From: Longimonas halophila
GTDB lineage: Bacteria > Bacteroidota > Rhodothermia > Rhodothermales > Salinibacteraceae
Length of the DNA: 64,000 bases
Reading direction: 5' to 3'
Assembly: GCF_002554705.1 (NCBI RefSeq)
Contig: NZ_PDEP01000001.1
Location: 372,001 to 436,000, forward strand
The notes under the pieces are model-generated. The model saw only the letters and a list, made by a program, of their open reading frames with translations, searched no databases and was not told where the DNA came from. Shown here one piece after another: positions 55,028-64,000 of the stretch (position 1 is its first letter; every line of letters begins with the position of its first letter). Made by a program: the position numbers and the translations under genes.

Positions 55028-55909
55028 CTACTCGTGCACGCTGTTTTGCACGTCGGCAAGCAGCGACCGGTAAGCGGTGCGCATGGCATCGGAGGCATAC
55101 AGTTCATTGTGCCCGCCGCCTTCTACGATAACAAGCTCTTTGCTGGAGGTGCGTGCGTCATCGTAAAGCGTCTCGGCCATCTCGGACGGGGTGATGCCGT
55201 CGTCGGAGCCGCCCACAATAAGCAACGGCACCTCAATGCTTGCAATACGCGCCCGGTTGTCTTCCTGGCGCAGCGAATCAGCAAAGTCAAAGCCCACAAA
55301 CAGGCGCAGGTACCACGGCAGAAGCGCCTTTTCCCACGCCTCAACATTCGTGGCCGGATTCTCCAGCACCACGCCGCCCACGGGGCGTTCGTTGGCCAGA
55401 TACGTGGCCATGAAGGTGCCCAGCGAGTGCCCGTGCACGACCAGGCGTTCGGCATCGACCCCAAGCTCGCCTGTCACGTACTCGTACACCGTCAGGGCAT
55501 CTTGCTTGAGATGCGCAACCGTGGGCGCGCCCTCGCTTTTGCCGTAGCCGCGATAGTCCCACATCAGAGCGCGGGTCGGTAGCTCCGCAAACGTCTTCAC
55601 ATAGCCGCTCGACTGCACAAGGTAGAAGCCCTGTCCGCCAAAGAAGAGCACGGTGGCGTCGGTGTTGTCGGGGCGGAGCCACCAGGCATCGAGGACCACC
55701 GAGTCGGGCTCCGCAGTGGTGGAGACAATCGTACGCTCATCAAGCGTCACACCGTCCATGCTGAACGTGGCCGGGGTAATGGACGGCTTGGGCATGAACA
55801 CGTCTTCTTCGGCAATCGGAATGGAGCCGCAGCCTGTGCATCCGGCCAGAACCAGTAGAAAAAGCAGAAGTGGAGTGAGATGAGATGCTGTAACAGGACG
55901 GGCCATCAT
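55028..55909 (-). CDS. Alpha/beta-hydrolase lipoprotein
   Basis: This 293-residue protein has lipobox LVLAGC (Cys24), then an alpha/beta-hydrolase core. The oxyanion segment FFGGQGFYLVQSSGYV, the WDYRGYGKSEGAP segment, nucleophile elbow VHGHSLGTFMA and the acid/His region VGGSDDGITPSEM...EGGGHNELY are all seen. It is likely an exported esterase/peptidase-like enzyme of unknown substrate. It is convergent with the Uma2 gene; stops are 4 bases apart. Confidence 0.85.
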   Translation of the reverse strand: MMARPVTASHLTPLLLFLLVLAGCTGCGSIPIAEEDVFMPKPSITPATFSMDGVTLDERTIVSTTAEPDSVVLDAWWLRPDNTDATVLFFGGQGFYLVQSSGYVKTFAELPTRALMWDYRGYGKSEGAPTVAHLKQDALTVYEYVTGELGVDAERLVVHGHSLGTFMATYLANERPVGGVVLENPATNVEAWEKALLPWYLRLFVGFDFADSLRQEDNRARIASIEVPLLIVGGSDDGITPSEMAETLYDDARTSSKELVIVEGGGHNELYASDAMRTAYRSLLADVQNSVHE

Positions 55910-56042
55910 TGCAGGGTGTTTGGGGGATGCGCGTGGATGTATCTGTACCCCACACTGAAAAGCGGGTTTGGAACGACTCTGCTACGCCTTGGCCTACTCC
56001 TCATCACGCGCGTGGGTTGCTCTACTCGTGGCCCCGACGTAC

Positions 56043-56963
56043 TCACGTCGTGGTAGAAGGAAGGGCGACCATGGGCACCAGGCCGGGCTTTACTACGAAG
56101 GTGTCGGGGGCATACGAGAGCAGCTCGCCGTCGGCGTTGCACACGAGCGGCGGGTCGGTTTCAACCTGAATGGATTGCGCAGTGTAGGCCGTGACCAGCG
56201 GGTGGTTGGTGTAGCATCCGGTAAGGACCTGCTGCACGACGCTTGTGATTTGCGAGGGCGAACCGGCCCGCACGGTCACCACGTTGAGCTGTCCGTCGAA
56301 CGGGTCGGCGCCGGGAGCTACCTCCATCCCGCCCGCAGCGGTGGCGGCGTTGGCTACGACGACATTCAAGACATCGGGGCGCGACACGGTAGTGCCATCG
56401 AGCGTGAGGGTGAGGTCGTAGCGGCGCAGCTTGGGCAGCACCTGCGCTGCGCCCATCACGTAGGCCAGCGGGCCAAGCAGCGATTTAGGGCCGCGCGACA
56501 ACGCCTTGTCGATGTACCCGCCAAAGCCGCCCACGCACACGTTGAGCGCAAGCCGCTCGGTGACCCCGCGATTCTGAATAGCGAGGACGTCCATAGGGCA
56601 CGGGGGCGCGGTGCAGGCAAGACGCAGGGCCTCGGGGAGCGACTCAGGTAGGGCAAGGCTGCGGGCGAGGTCGTTGCCCGTGCCCACCGGCGCAAGTCCG
56701 ACCGCGTCGACCTGCGGAAGCACGCCCATGTTGTGGAGCGTATTGACGAGGAGATGCAGCGTGCCGTCGCCCCCGGCGGCTACGAAGCGGCGCGTGCCAT
56801 CGGCCCAGTGGGTGCGGAGGGCGGCCTTGGCTTCGTGGGGACTGTGGGTGATGCGCAGCAGGGCACGGTCTGCCAGCGCTTCGGTAGCGGCACGCAGGTC
56901 GGCGAGGGCGGTGCCGCCGCCGGCGTTTGCGTTGGCCAGAATGAGCGGGGGAGCAGCAGGCAT
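56043..56963 (-). CDS. Lipid kinase of the diacylglycerol kinase family (YegS-like)
   Basis: This 306-residue protein has the nucleotide-binding GGDGTLHLLVN and VGTGNDLARSLAL motifs of the DAGK catalytic domain, and ends with the YegS-type beta domain (PLVCNADGELLSYAPDTFVVKPG). It probably phosphorylates a lipid such as diacylglycerol in the inner leaflet. ATG 56963 fits the family start (LILANANAGGG). Same direction as the gamma-carbonic anhydrase, 90 bases apart. Confidence 0.88.
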   Translation of the reverse strand: MPAAPPLILANANAGGGTALADLRAATEALADRALLRITHSPHEAKAALRTHWADGTRRFVAAGGDGTLHLLVNTLHNMGVLPQVDAVGLAPVGTGNDLARSLALPESLPEALRLACTAPPCPMDVLAIQNRGVTERLALNVCVGGFGGYIDKALSRGPKSLLGPLAYVMGAAQVLPKLRRYDLTLTLDGTTVSRPDVLNVVVANAATAAGGMEVAPGADPFDGQLNVVTVRAGSPSQITSVVQQVLTGCYTNHPLVTAYTAQSIQVETDPPLVCNADGELLSYAPDTFVVKPGLVPMVALPSTTT

Positions 56964-57053
56964 TAGCGGTAGAGGCCGGGGAACGGAGACGCAGCCATGG
57001 GGCCGCATCGAAACGGAAGAGTGTTGCGGAGGCAGAGGCTTTCTCTTTCCCTC

Positions 57054-57599
57054 TTAATCCGCTTCATAGAACGGGTTTGCTTCGGGCGTGTCGCGTCCGT
57101 CGTGGATGGCGCTGTAGCGCACGTAGTTATCGGCGTAGGGACGGATGGTGGCGACTTCGTCGTCGGTCAGCTCGCGCACCACGGTGGCGGGCTGCCCGAG
57201 CACGAGCGAGCGGGGCGGCACCGTAGTGCCTTTCGTGACAAGCGTACCGGCGCCTACAATGCTGTGCGATCCGATGTCGGCGTGATCCATGACCGTGGCG
57301 CCCATGCCAATAAGCACCGTATCTTGGATGGTGCAGCCATGGATAATGGCGCCATGGCCCACCGTCACGTAATCGCCAATGGTAGTGGGGGCGGTCCCGT
57401 GGGTAACGTGCACGACGGAGTTATCCTGGATGTTGGAGGCGGTGCCGATCTGAATAAAGTTCACATCGCCGCGCAGGGTGCAGTGGTGCCAGATGCTGGA
57501 TTTGGGGCCAAGCGTAACATCGCCAATGACCACGGCGGTGTCGGCAATGTAGTTGGAGGCGTCGTACTGGGGCGCTTTACCTAAGAAGGGACGAATCAT
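57054..57599 (-). CDS. Gamma-class carbonic anhydrase-like protein
   Basis: This 181-residue left-handed beta-helix protein has hexapeptide repeats. The gamma-CA metal histidines occur in WHHCTLRGD, HVTHGT and VGHGAIIHGC. It forms trimers and may hydrate CO2; some relatives act as acyltransferases. ATG 57599 fits the family start IRPFLGKAPQ. It faces the fbp gene divergently. Confidence 0.9.
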   Translation of the reverse strand: MIRPFLGKAPQYDASNYIADTAVVIGDVTLGPKSSIWHHCTLRGDVNFIQIGTASNIQDNSVVHVTHGTAPTTIGDYVTVGHGAIIHGCTIQDTVLIGMGATVMDHADIGSHSIVGAGTLVTKGTTVPPRSLVLGQPATVVRELTDDEVATIRPYADNYVRYSAIHDGRDTPEANPFYEAD

Positions 57600-57865
57600 G
57601 TGGGCAAGGGGTTGGCAGAGGCAGCAGAGCATTCGTAGGATACGAAAGGGGGTGGGCGAAGGCAACCGATGACGGTCCGCAAGGCCCTATACGACGCCGG
57701 TTGGCGGGCAAGCGGAGACAGAAACGTGGCGAAGCGCTTCCATTTTTTGCAGAAAGACGTTGCAATCGAGCCCGCTGATGTGCACATTAGGAACCCGGCG
57801 CTTACCGAAGGGTGTCGCGCAGGCTTCGTTTCCTTTCGTTTTCGTGACTTGGTTCGTCAGACATT

Positions 57866-58930
57866 ATGAGTGATTCCTCGATTGCTGAACACGCCGACCT
57901 GGGCGATTTTAAGACGCTTGAGCAATTTATTCTGGAGACGCAAAGTGAGTATGAACACTCCAGTGGTTCGTTTTCGCGGCTTCTGCGCGATATGAGCGTG
58001 GCAGCCAAGATTGTGAATCGTGACATGCGTCGTGCGGGACTGCTTGACATTTATGGGCAGACGGGCATAACGAACGTGCAGGGCGAGGTGCAGAAGAAGA
58101 TGGATGCGCTGGCTCACAAGGAGTTTGTGCTGGCGCTGCGCCGTGGCGGGGAGTGCTGCCTGATTGGTTCGGAAGAGCATGCGGAGGCGATCCCGATTGA
58201 TGCCAGTAGCGAGTCGGACGGCCACTACATTGTGCTGATGGATCCGCTCGACGGCTCCTCGAACATCGATGTGAACGTGTCGGTGGGTACCATCTTCAGC
58301 ATCTACCGCATCCCCGACGACGTGCCGCCGGAAGAAGCTACGCTCGACGACGCGCTACAGCCCGGCACCGATCAGGTAGCGGCGGGATACATCGTGTATG
58401 GCTCCTCGACGATGCTTGTGTACACGACGGGGCACGGCGTAAACGGGTTCACGCTCGATCCGTCGATTGGCGAGTTTCTGCTGTCGCATCGCAACCTCCA
58501 GACGCCCGATCGTGGGAGCATCTGTTCCATCAACAGCGGCAACTATCACGCTTTCGATCAAGGGCTGCGCGACTACCTCAACTGGCTGCAAGAATACGAC
58601 GAAAACGACCCCAATCGTCCAGCAAAAACACGGTACATTGGGTCGTTCGTATCCGATTTCCACCGCAACATGCTCATGGGGGGCATCTACATGTACCCGT
58701 CCACGCAGGGCAACCCCGACGGCAAACTGCGCCTGATGTATGAGGCGAACCCGATGGCGTTCTTGATCGAGCAGGCGGGCGGCAAAGCAACTAACGGGAA
58801 GACGCGTATCATGGAGCTTGAGCCGGAGTCTCTGCATCAGCGCACGCCGCTCTTTATCGGCAGCCCCGACATGGTTGACCGTGCGCACGCTTTCCTCCAA
58901 GGCAACGCGCCGCAGCAGCGAACATCGTAG
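57866..58930 (+). CDS. fbp: Fructose-1,6-bisphosphatase, class I
   Basis: This 354-residue enzyme catalyses the dephosphorylation of fructose-1,6-bisphosphate in gluconeogenesis. Motifs: LMDPLDGSSNIDVNVSVGTIFSIY (metal site), YIGSFVSDFHRNMLMGGIYMYPST, and GKLRLMYEANPMAFLIEQAGGKATNG. Normal length. The next gene starts 55 bases later and may be co-transcribed. Confidence 0.97.
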   Translation: MSDSSIAEHADLGDFKTLEQFILETQSEYEHSSGSFSRLLRDMSVAAKIVNRDMRRAGLLDIYGQTGITNVQGEVQKKMDALAHKEFVLALRRGGECCLIGSEEHAEAIPIDASSESDGHYIVLMDPLDGSSNIDVNVSVGTIFSIYRIPDDVPPEEATLDDALQPGTDQVAAGYIVYGSSTMLVYTTGHGVNGFTLDPSIGEFLLSHRNLQTPDRGSICSINSGNYHAFDQGLRDYLNWLQEYDENDPNRPAKTRYIGSFVSDFHRNMLMGGIYMYPSTQGNPDGKLRLMYEANPMAFLIEQAGGKATNGKTRIMELEPESLHQRTPLFIGSPDMVDRAHAFLQGNAPQQRTS

Positions 58931-58985
58931 CAGGCGTACCCCGGTACGTGTGATCGCTCCCCCCTCGGTGCTTGTTTGAGGCCGT

Positions 58986-59732
58986 ATGGATATTGCCGAC
59001 TTGCCCACGCGGGCGCCGGAAACGGTGCCCGCCGAAGCACTCACCATCACTGACCCGCCCGACTGCACATTTAGCGGGTGGACGTCTGACGTGTTTGAGA
59101 TGCTTGGGCGGCTCCGCGAAACCCCGCACATCGACCAGTACAACAACGAGAAGCCGCATCTACACGAGATCCTAAAGGATCCGTTTAAGCGCTACCGTGA
59201 CGACCTGGTGGTGAACTGGGTGCTGCCCAGCCGCCTCGACTTCGAAACCGAGCGGTACGTGTTCAGCCGTCTCCTCAAGAACGACTTCGGGGCAGGCGGC
59301 TGTCACGATAACCTGTGGATGGCGTTCTACCGTCCGCACACGAAGCGCCTGAATGATGTGCAGATCTCCCATCGCATCGACCCCGACGGCTTTCAGGTCG
59401 GCATTTTTGTGGGAGCACACGCTACCGACCTGCTCCACCAGGCGCAGCAGCGCATTGAGCAGGCCCCCGATACGTACGTGGAGCACGTCAACGCTTGCTT
59501 GCAGCGCGACGGGTGGCGGTTCTACTATCGTTCGGGAAGCGGAACGCCCACCACGCACACCGATCCGCTCGACACCCTCCCCGAGGCCGTCCTCAAGGCC
59601 GATGGAATTTGGCTGCGCCGCTTCATGCCACGTGAGCAGGTGCTGGAATGGGGAGCAGAGCTTGTTGCTGAAGCACTCGATGCCGTACAGCGCGTTTGGC
59701 CGCTTTACCGCTTCTATCTGACCAGTCGGTAA
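58986..59732 (+). CDS. DUF2461-like protein
   Basis: This 248-residue protein begins, after a short extension, FSGWTSDVFEMLGRLRETPHIDQYNNEKPHLHEILKDPF, which resembles DUF2461 (helical start, then a mixed fold). The usual conserved RDIRFSKDKSPYKT-type core is not obvious, so this is a distant or partial match. Function unknown. It follows fbp by 55 bases. Confidence 0.6.
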   Translation: MDIADLPTRAPETVPAEALTITDPPDCTFSGWTSDVFEMLGRLRETPHIDQYNNEKPHLHEILKDPFKRYRDDLVVNWVLPSRLDFETERYVFSRLLKNDFGAGGCHDNLWMAFYRPHTKRLNDVQISHRIDPDGFQVGIFVGAHATDLLHQAQQRIEQAPDTYVEHVNACLQRDGWRFYYRSGSGTPTTHTDPLDTLPEAVLKADGIWLRRFMPREQVLEWGAELVAEALDAVQRVWPLYRFYLTSR

Positions 59733-60125
59733 GCAAACCCACTGCTTCCGACTCACATGCGATGTATAGCCACTTGCCCAGCTACCTGCATTTCATTGTG
59801 GATGCAGAGCCTTCCGATTTCTTCGGAAAATAGTACACGCAGTGGAGAGGCATGTCTATCATAATGAACGTATGTGCTCACGCGCATCCGTCAAAGGAGG
59901 TAAGAGCGTGAGCCAAAAACGCTAAATAGGAGTGTCGAAGCTGCGTATCTCATTCGTGCGTCAACGCGCATGTTGTGTTTGCGCTATGCCGTATCGCTCC
60001 ATACACCAAAGGTCCACAGTTGCGTCATGATTAGAGCCTGTGGCATATGGATTGCAAGATAGTTGGGGCACGGCCTTAGAGCCTTGCACCCGGAATTGAT
60101 GTTTTACGGATTACGAGCAGGACGT
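59733..60125. other. Intergenic region before glgX
   Basis: These 393 bases hold no gene. The hairpin GCTCACGC (59876-59883)/GCGTGAGC (59906-59913) followed by AAAAAC may end the upstream gene. The glgX promoter must be within 59920-60100. Confidence 0.55.
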
Positions 60126-62321
60126 ATGTACCAACAGACGAGTTCACATCCTGAGCCTGGCGAGAAAGAGCGTGTGCAAGATGGGCTGCGCATTCGCGCG
60201 GGCATGCCCTATCCACGCGGCGCCACCTGGGATGGCATCGGCGTTAACTTTGCGCTGCACAGCGCCCATGCCGAAAAAGTAGAACTGCTGCTGTTCGAGA
60301 ACGCGTCGGATGGCGCCCCCAGTCATGTGTTCGAGTTGCCCGAGCAAACCGGTCCGATGTGGCACGGCTACATCGTGAACCTGCGTCCGGGTCAGCTCTA
60401 TGGCTACCGCGTGTACGGCCCGTACAACCCAGCGGATGGACATCGCTTCAACCCAAACAAAGTGCTGCTCGACCCCTACGCCAAAGCCATTGGACGTCCC
60501 TTGCAATGGGACGACAGCCTCTACGGATACGATGTGGATAGCGACCACGGCGATCTTTCGTTCTCCGAAACCGACAGCGCCCCCTATGCGCCGCTTGGCG
60601 CGGTGGTCGAGGAGACCTTTGCATGGCAGCGCGACCAGTCGCCCGGCATTCCGTGGGAGGAGACGATCATTTACGAGACGCATGTGAAGGGCGCTACCAA
60701 GCGGCACCCCGATGTGCCTCCTGCGCTGCGTGGCACCTATCTGGGGCTGGCGTCCGAGCCGATGATCGACCACTTCAAGAGCCTTGGCGTAACAACGGTG
60801 CAACTGCTACCTGTACATGCCAAGTTGAACGACCACTTCCTCGTTGAAAAGGGCCTCACAAATTACTGGGGATACAACACGTTAGGCTATTTTGCACCAG
60901 AGCCATCGTATGCAAGCAATGGGTCTGTTTCGGCGGTGCGCGACTTCAAGATGATGGTACGTGCGCTGCATGCGGCGGGCCTCGAAGTCATTATTGACGT
61001 GGTGTATAACCACTCCTGCGAAGGCAGCGAACTTGGACCCACGCTGTCGCTCCGCGGGATCGATAACCGCACGTACTACAAGGTGAACCCCGACGATGCG
61101 CGCTATTACATCGACTACACGGGTACCGGCAACACGCTCGATCCGGGCGACCCCTACGTGCTGCAGCTGATTATGGACAGCCTGCGCTACTGGGTCGAGG
61201 AAATGCATGTTGACGGGTTCCGGTTCGACCTGGCCTCAACGCTGGCCCGTGAGCTGTACGACATTGACATGCTGGCGCCTTTCTTCAAAATTATTCAGCA
61301 GGATCCGGTTATCAGTCAGGTGAAACTCATTGCCGAACCATGGGACGTGGGGCCGGGTGGCTACCAGGTGGGTGGTTTTCCGTGGCAGTGGGCCGAGTGG
61401 AACGGACGCTACCGCGATTCGGTGCGCAGCTACTGGCGCGGCGACCACGGACTGAATGGCGAAATTGCTACCCGTATGGCCGGATCGAGCGATCTTTACG
61501 AACGCTCAGGCCGACGCCCCTTTGCCTCCATCAATTTCTTGACTGCGCATGATGGTTTCACGCTCGAAGACCTCGTAAGCTACGAACACAAGCACAACGA
61601 AGCCAACCTCGAAAACAACCAGGACGGCCACGACCACAACCTGAGTACGAACTGCGGCGTAGAGGGGCCCTCCGAAGATCCGGTGGTGCTGGCGTGCCGC
61701 GAGCGCCGTAAGCGCAGCCTTATGAGCACCATGTTGCTCTCGCAAGGCGTGCCCATGATTTTGGGAGGCGATGAACTCTCGCACACGCGTGGGGGCAACA
61801 ACAACCCATACTGCCAGGACAACGAAACCACATGGTACGATTGGAACCTGACGCCCCGCAAGGAGAAGTTCTTGGAGTTTGTAAAGGGACTCACCGACTT
61901 TCGTAAAGCACACCCGAGCTTCCGGCGGCGCCACTTCCTAAGCGGGCCGGAAGACGAAAACGTGAGCGATGCCATCTGGTGGCATCCTGACGGGCGCGAG
62001 ATGGAGAGCGAAGACTGGGATCACAACCACCTTACCACCTTCGGGTTTATCTTACACGGCACGCTGGTGCAAAAAGACAGCCGCGGCAAGGCCATCCGGG
62101 ATGACACGTTCTTCATCGTTATGAACCAGGGCGAGGATCAGCAGGTGGTGCATCTGCCCGAAAAGGACGCTCTGCAGCAGACCTGTGTGCGGTGGACGGT
62201 GGTGTCAGAGCTGCGCGAAGGGCTGGCTACTGCGCAGACCAAGTACGCCCCTGGCGGCATTCTGCGCTTGCCTGGACATACCCTTACCGCTCTGAAAGCC
62301 GAGCTGGAACCGAAGTCTTGA
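60126..62321 (+). CDS. glgX: Glycogen debranching enzyme GlgX-type
   Basis: This 731-residue GH13 enzyme has a CBM48-type N-terminal domain ([33 protein letters not shown]) followed by a catalytic barrel. Catalytic residues are the nucleophile D368 in [10 protein letters not shown], acid/base E404 in IAEPWDVG, and D476 in TAHDGF. It removes alpha-1,6 branches from glycogen. No glgA, glgB or glgC is nearby. ATG 60126 was chosen because the extra 21 upstream residues are not conserved. Confidence 0.95.
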   Translation: MYQQTSSHPEPGEKERVQDGLRIRAGMPYPRGATWDGIGVNFALHSAHAEKVELLLFENASDGAPSHVFELPEQTGPMWHGYIVNLRPGQLYGYRVYGPYNPADGHRFNPNKVLLDPYAKAIGRPLQWDDSLYGYDVDSDHGDLSFSETDSAPYAPLGAVVEETFAWQRDQSPGIPWEETIIYETHVKGATKRHPDVPPALRGTYLGLASEPMIDHFKSLGVTTVQLLPVHAKLNDHFLVEKGLTNYWGYNTLGYFAPEPSYASNGSVSAVRDFKMMVRALHAAGLEVIIDVVYNHSCEGSELGPTLSLRGIDNRTYYKVNPDDARYYIDYTGTGNTLDPGDPYVLQLIMDSLRYWVEEMHVDGFRFDLASTLARELYDIDMLAPFFKIIQQDPVISQVKLIAEPWDVGPGGYQVGGFPWQWAEWNGRYRDSVRSYWRGDHGLNGEIATRMAGSSDLYERSGRRPFASINFLTAHDGFTLEDLVSYEHKHNEANLENNQDGHDHNLSTNCGVEGPSEDPVVLACRERRKRSLMSTMLLSQGVPMILGGDELSHTRGGNNNPYCQDNETTWYDWNLTPRKEKFLEFVKGLTDFRKAHPSFRRRHFLSGPEDENVSDAIWWHPDGREMESEDWDHNHLTTFGFILHGTLVQKDSRGKAIRDDTFFIVMNQGEDQQVVHLPEKDALQQTCVRWTVVSELREGLATAQTKYAPGGILRLPGHTLTALKAELEPKS

Positions 62322-62665
62322 TCAGCGTAATGAAGGCGCATGAAGCCCGAATGGGCACACGAGTAACGGTCTAATGCTAAGTGACGAAAGGAATGGGCCT
62401 GTAGCCGGAGACTGGGAGTGCCCCGGCGCGGACGTCTCCGGTAGGAGCGAGTGGGGGACTGTTCGCCCCAGGGAAGGCTTTCAGTACAGGTAAAGTCGTT
62501 CCAGAGGTATGATAGACATGCCCTGCCTGCTCTACCCCATTTTGCTATTGGGATGCATACGGCTCCCGTTTTCTCCACAGGAAATAACGGAACAAATTAC
62601 ACGGTTCCTCATAGGATGCGGCTGCTTATAGCTTATACTTTACGCTCCTACGGATTACGTGCTCC
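62322..62665. other. Intergenic region with hairpin
   Basis: These 344 bases carry no gene. A hairpin CCGGAGAC (62405-62412)/GTCTCCGG (62434-62441) sits about 85 bases after the glgX stop. The last 100 bases are AT-rich and should hold the promoter of the next gene. Confidence 0.55.
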
Positions 62666-63061
62666 ATGACGCAGAACGTGCAGACCATCCCGCTGGATGA
62701 ACTCTCCGACGATGTACAGCTCTCGAAGCAGACCATCGTGCGGTGGATTGACCGCCACCTGATTGATGCAGAGTTAGACTGGGCCCTTTCGGACGAAAAC
62801 GAGGAGGTGCGCATGATCACGCTGACCGACGACTCGCTGGATTTCCTGCGGTCGTTTGCTGAAGACTACCGCGAAGACGTGGTAAGTCGTACGGAAGCGC
62901 GCCACATCCTGAAACAGATCGACCGGAAGAAGATCAAGAAGCTCATCCGGGCGGGCGACGTGAAGGATGTCGAAGTCGACGAAGAGACGCGCATCGTGGT
63001 GGGCAGCATCGAAGACTATATGCGCCGCCGCGAAGGCAATGGCGAAGAGGAAGAAGAATAG
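62666..63061 (+). CDS. Small acidic HTH-like hypothetical protein
   Basis: In this 131-residue protein the region DELSDDVQLSKQTIVRWIDRHLID looks like a helix-turn-helix of the MerR/excisionase kind. The middle is acidic, a basic segment ILKQIDRKKIKKLI follows, and it ends in a Glu-rich tail. I do not recognise a specific family. A strong Rho-independent terminator follows at 63095-63136. Confidence 0.65.
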   Translation: MTQNVQTIPLDELSDDVQLSKQTIVRWIDRHLIDAELDWALSDENEEVRMITLTDDSLDFLRSFAEDYREDVVSRTEARHILKQIDRKKIKKLIRAGDVKDVEVDEETRIVVGSIEDYMRRREGNGEEEEE

Positions 63062-63094
63062 CACGCCCCGCTACCATGTCGGCTGTGCTGAACG

Positions 63095-63136
63095 AAAACG
63101 CTCGACTGCCACACTATGTGGAGGGTCGAGCGTTTT
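63095..63136 (+). terminator. Strong Rho-independent terminator
   Basis: A 12-base perfect stem, AAAACGCTCGAC (63095-63106) with GTCGAGCGTTTT (63125-63136), has the inner hairpin CCACA/TGTGG and ends in a T-run. It lies 34 bases after the stop of the HTH-like gene. Confidence 0.9.
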
Positions 63137-63223
63137 GCTGTTGAAGAAAAGGGCTACTTCCCGTGCTTCGTTACGAATAAGTTGCAATTCCGACTTGAAA
63201 ATTAGATTGGGGGGGTAAATGCG

Positions 63224-63256
63224 AGTGCGTGATGATCAGTCATCTTCGTACGCACT
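63224..63256 (+). promoter_or_regulatory. Hairpin and -10 box before the small secreted peptide gene
   Basis: AGTGCGT (63224-63230) pairs with ACGCACT (63250-63256), and inside it GATGA pairs with TCATC (63231-63244). TATAAT at 63261-63266 may be a -10 box. The 12 bases AGTGCGTGATGA recur at 63524-63535, exactly 300 bases downstream, before the lipoprotein start. Confidence 0.5.
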
Positions 63257-63288
63257 TCATTATAATCCTCTCAAAGTGCATAACCGCT

Positions 63289-63522
63289 ATGATTCGTGTG
63301 GCGAGTGTATTATTCGGTCTTCTTTTATTCGTGACTGTTGCAAGTATTAGTGGCCATGAAGCCGGGGAAACAATGGTTTCAACGAGCTGTGCAGCAGTTC
63401 AATCATCAGACGTGCGAATGTCATCACCAGATTGCCCAGACGCAGAAGACTGGTGCTTGGCTGAAGTTTATGAAAATAAGATCGTCTTTTATCTCGGTCA
63501 GCCAGTTACGGTGACTCCTTAG
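63289..63522 (+). CDS. Small secreted Cys-containing peptide
   Basis: This 77-residue protein has a signal peptide (MIRVASVLFGLLLFVTVASISG) and a short mature part with three Cys (STSCAAV, SPDCPDAEDWCLAEV). Small secreted peptides sit beside six-bladed beta-propeller lipoproteins in other Bacteroidota (NVEALA-type), but this peptide has no NVEALA motif that I can see, so only the layout is similar. The gene is AT-richer than the housekeeping genes. Function unknown. Confidence 0.55.
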   Translation: MIRVASVLFGLLLFVTVASISGHEAGETMVSTSCAAVQSSDVRMSSPDCPDAEDWCLAEVYENKIVFYLGQPVTVTP

Positions 63523-63575
63523 TAGTGCGTGATGAGGGGTTGTATTAAACTGAGGCAAAACGATAAAAGACGCGC

Positions 63576-64000
63576 ATGTTGAGTCGAAAAATATTGATAA
63601 TTGTGGTTGGCCTGCTGCTCGCCGCCTGTGGTACTGAGCAGCAGGCCAGCGAGGTGCATTCCGAGGGTACCTGGGAGCCGCTTCCAAATCTTGAACTGAG
63701 CGAATATGGTCTTTATGCAAGTTTCGATGCCAATGACCGGTATCTTGCCTGGATCGAAATGTATGAAAATCAGGTGTTTGTGTATGATCTCAATGCGGAT
63801 AGCTTAGCCCATCAAATCAGCATTCCGAGAGGAGAAGGGCCTGGAGAAGCCGAGCAGATGTTCAGTCTGGCTATAAGCCCAGACAACCGTATTTTTATTA
63901 CGCGTCCCAACGACCCGCGTGTGCTCCGTCTAAATGCAGCCCAGTTTGAAGGGGTTGAAACAGTGCAACTTGCAGAAATACCTGCACGGATAAAAGCAGC
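63576..64000 (+). CDS. Six-bladed beta-propeller lipoprotein (partial, 5' end)
   Basis: The start of a lipoprotein (LLLAAC, Cys18) is followed by ASFDANDRYLAWIEMYENQVFVYDLN and the hallmark RGEGPGEAEQMFSLAISPDNRIFITRPNDPRVLRLNA of Bacteroidota six-bladed beta-propeller proteins. At least 141 codons are visible; the gene continues past the window. It sits 53 bases after the small secreted peptide gene. Confidence 0.8.
   Translation, partial: MLSRKILIIVVGLLLAACGTEQQASEVHSEGTWEPLPNLELSEYGLYASFDANDRYLAWIEMYENQVFVYDLNADSLAHQISIPRGEGPGEAEQMFSLAISPDNRIFITRPNDPRVLRLNAAQFEGVETVQLAEIPARIKA

Noticed and set aside
1-64000. CRISPR array or rRNA operon
   Set aside because: No regularly spaced repeats and no rRNA-like conserved blocks were seen on either strand.

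Overview
The window looks like a chromosomal segment of a halophilic, GC-rich member of the Rhodothermia (Bacteroidota side branch; Salinibacter/Salisaeta/Longimonas relatives). This is inferred from acidic, high-GC proteins, a glycine-betaine importer, a very large secreted protein with a type IX secretion (T9SS) C-terminal sorting domain, several SurA-like lipoproteins, a general lack of Shine-Dalgarno sequences, and a lone Topo IV-like parE/parC pair. No rRNA and no CRISPR array are present; there is one tRNA, tRNA-Lys(CUU).

Region 0-6.3 kb is the right end of a defence island. It holds the last two genes of a BREX type 1 system (pglZ, brxL), followed by a RES/Xre-DUF2384 toxin-antitoxin pair. 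The rest of BREX (brxA, brxB, brxC, pglX) should lie upstream of the window. The BrxL here is unusual: its BrxL N-terminus and AAA+ core are kept, but the Lon-type protease end is replaced by what looks like an MIT_C (phospholipase-D-like fold) domain. A 196-bp MITE sits between pglZ and brxL. A second copy lies at 8.2 kb and a decayed third at 31.1 kb. The two complete copies have 3-bp TTA/TAA target duplications, and each landed exactly on a stop codon that it rebuilt.

Region 6.7-31 kb is mostly housekeeping. It has a thioredoxin-like protein and a double TerB-domain protein; a DUF6992-like membrane protein convergently overlapping fxsA; an FAD oxidoreductase and a glycosyltransferase. A leftward cluster carries three SurA/PpiC-type foldases, a MoxR ATPase and a ferredoxin-NADP reductase. 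The rightward run is gltX, purM, plsY, gpsA and an AlbA-domain protein. Then come two tandem AhpD/CMD-family proteins with a clear promoter/operator, yhbY, an outer-membrane porin, and the glycine-betaine importer proV-proW-proX on the minus strand.

Region 31-45 kb begins with a 2,327-residue secreted metalloprotease-like protein (reprolysin-type zinc site, SdrD-like domain, two beta-helix regions, LamG, T9SS tail). It is followed by a GT8 glycosyltransferase, meaB, a GNAT enzyme, a putative molybdenum-carrier protein, a DUF4864 protein and an SdhA/NadB-type flavoprotein. About 1 kb of non-coding palindrome-rich DNA and tRNA-Lys come next.

Region 45-64 kb has parE and parC separated by repeat-rich spacer, a HAD phosphatase, and a probable sulfide-oxidation operon (Tll0287-type haem lipoprotein, DUF1641 protein, sulfide:quinone oxidoreductase) behind a paired operator. 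It continues with a Uma2-family nuclease, an alpha/beta-hydrolase lipoprotein, a lipid kinase, gamma-carbonic anhydrase, fructose-1,6-bisphosphatase, a DUF2461-like protein, glgX and a small regulator-like protein. It ends in an AT-richer segment with a tiny secreted Cys-containing peptide and the start of a six-bladed beta-propeller lipoprotein. All family assignments come from reading motifs by eye; no database search was run.
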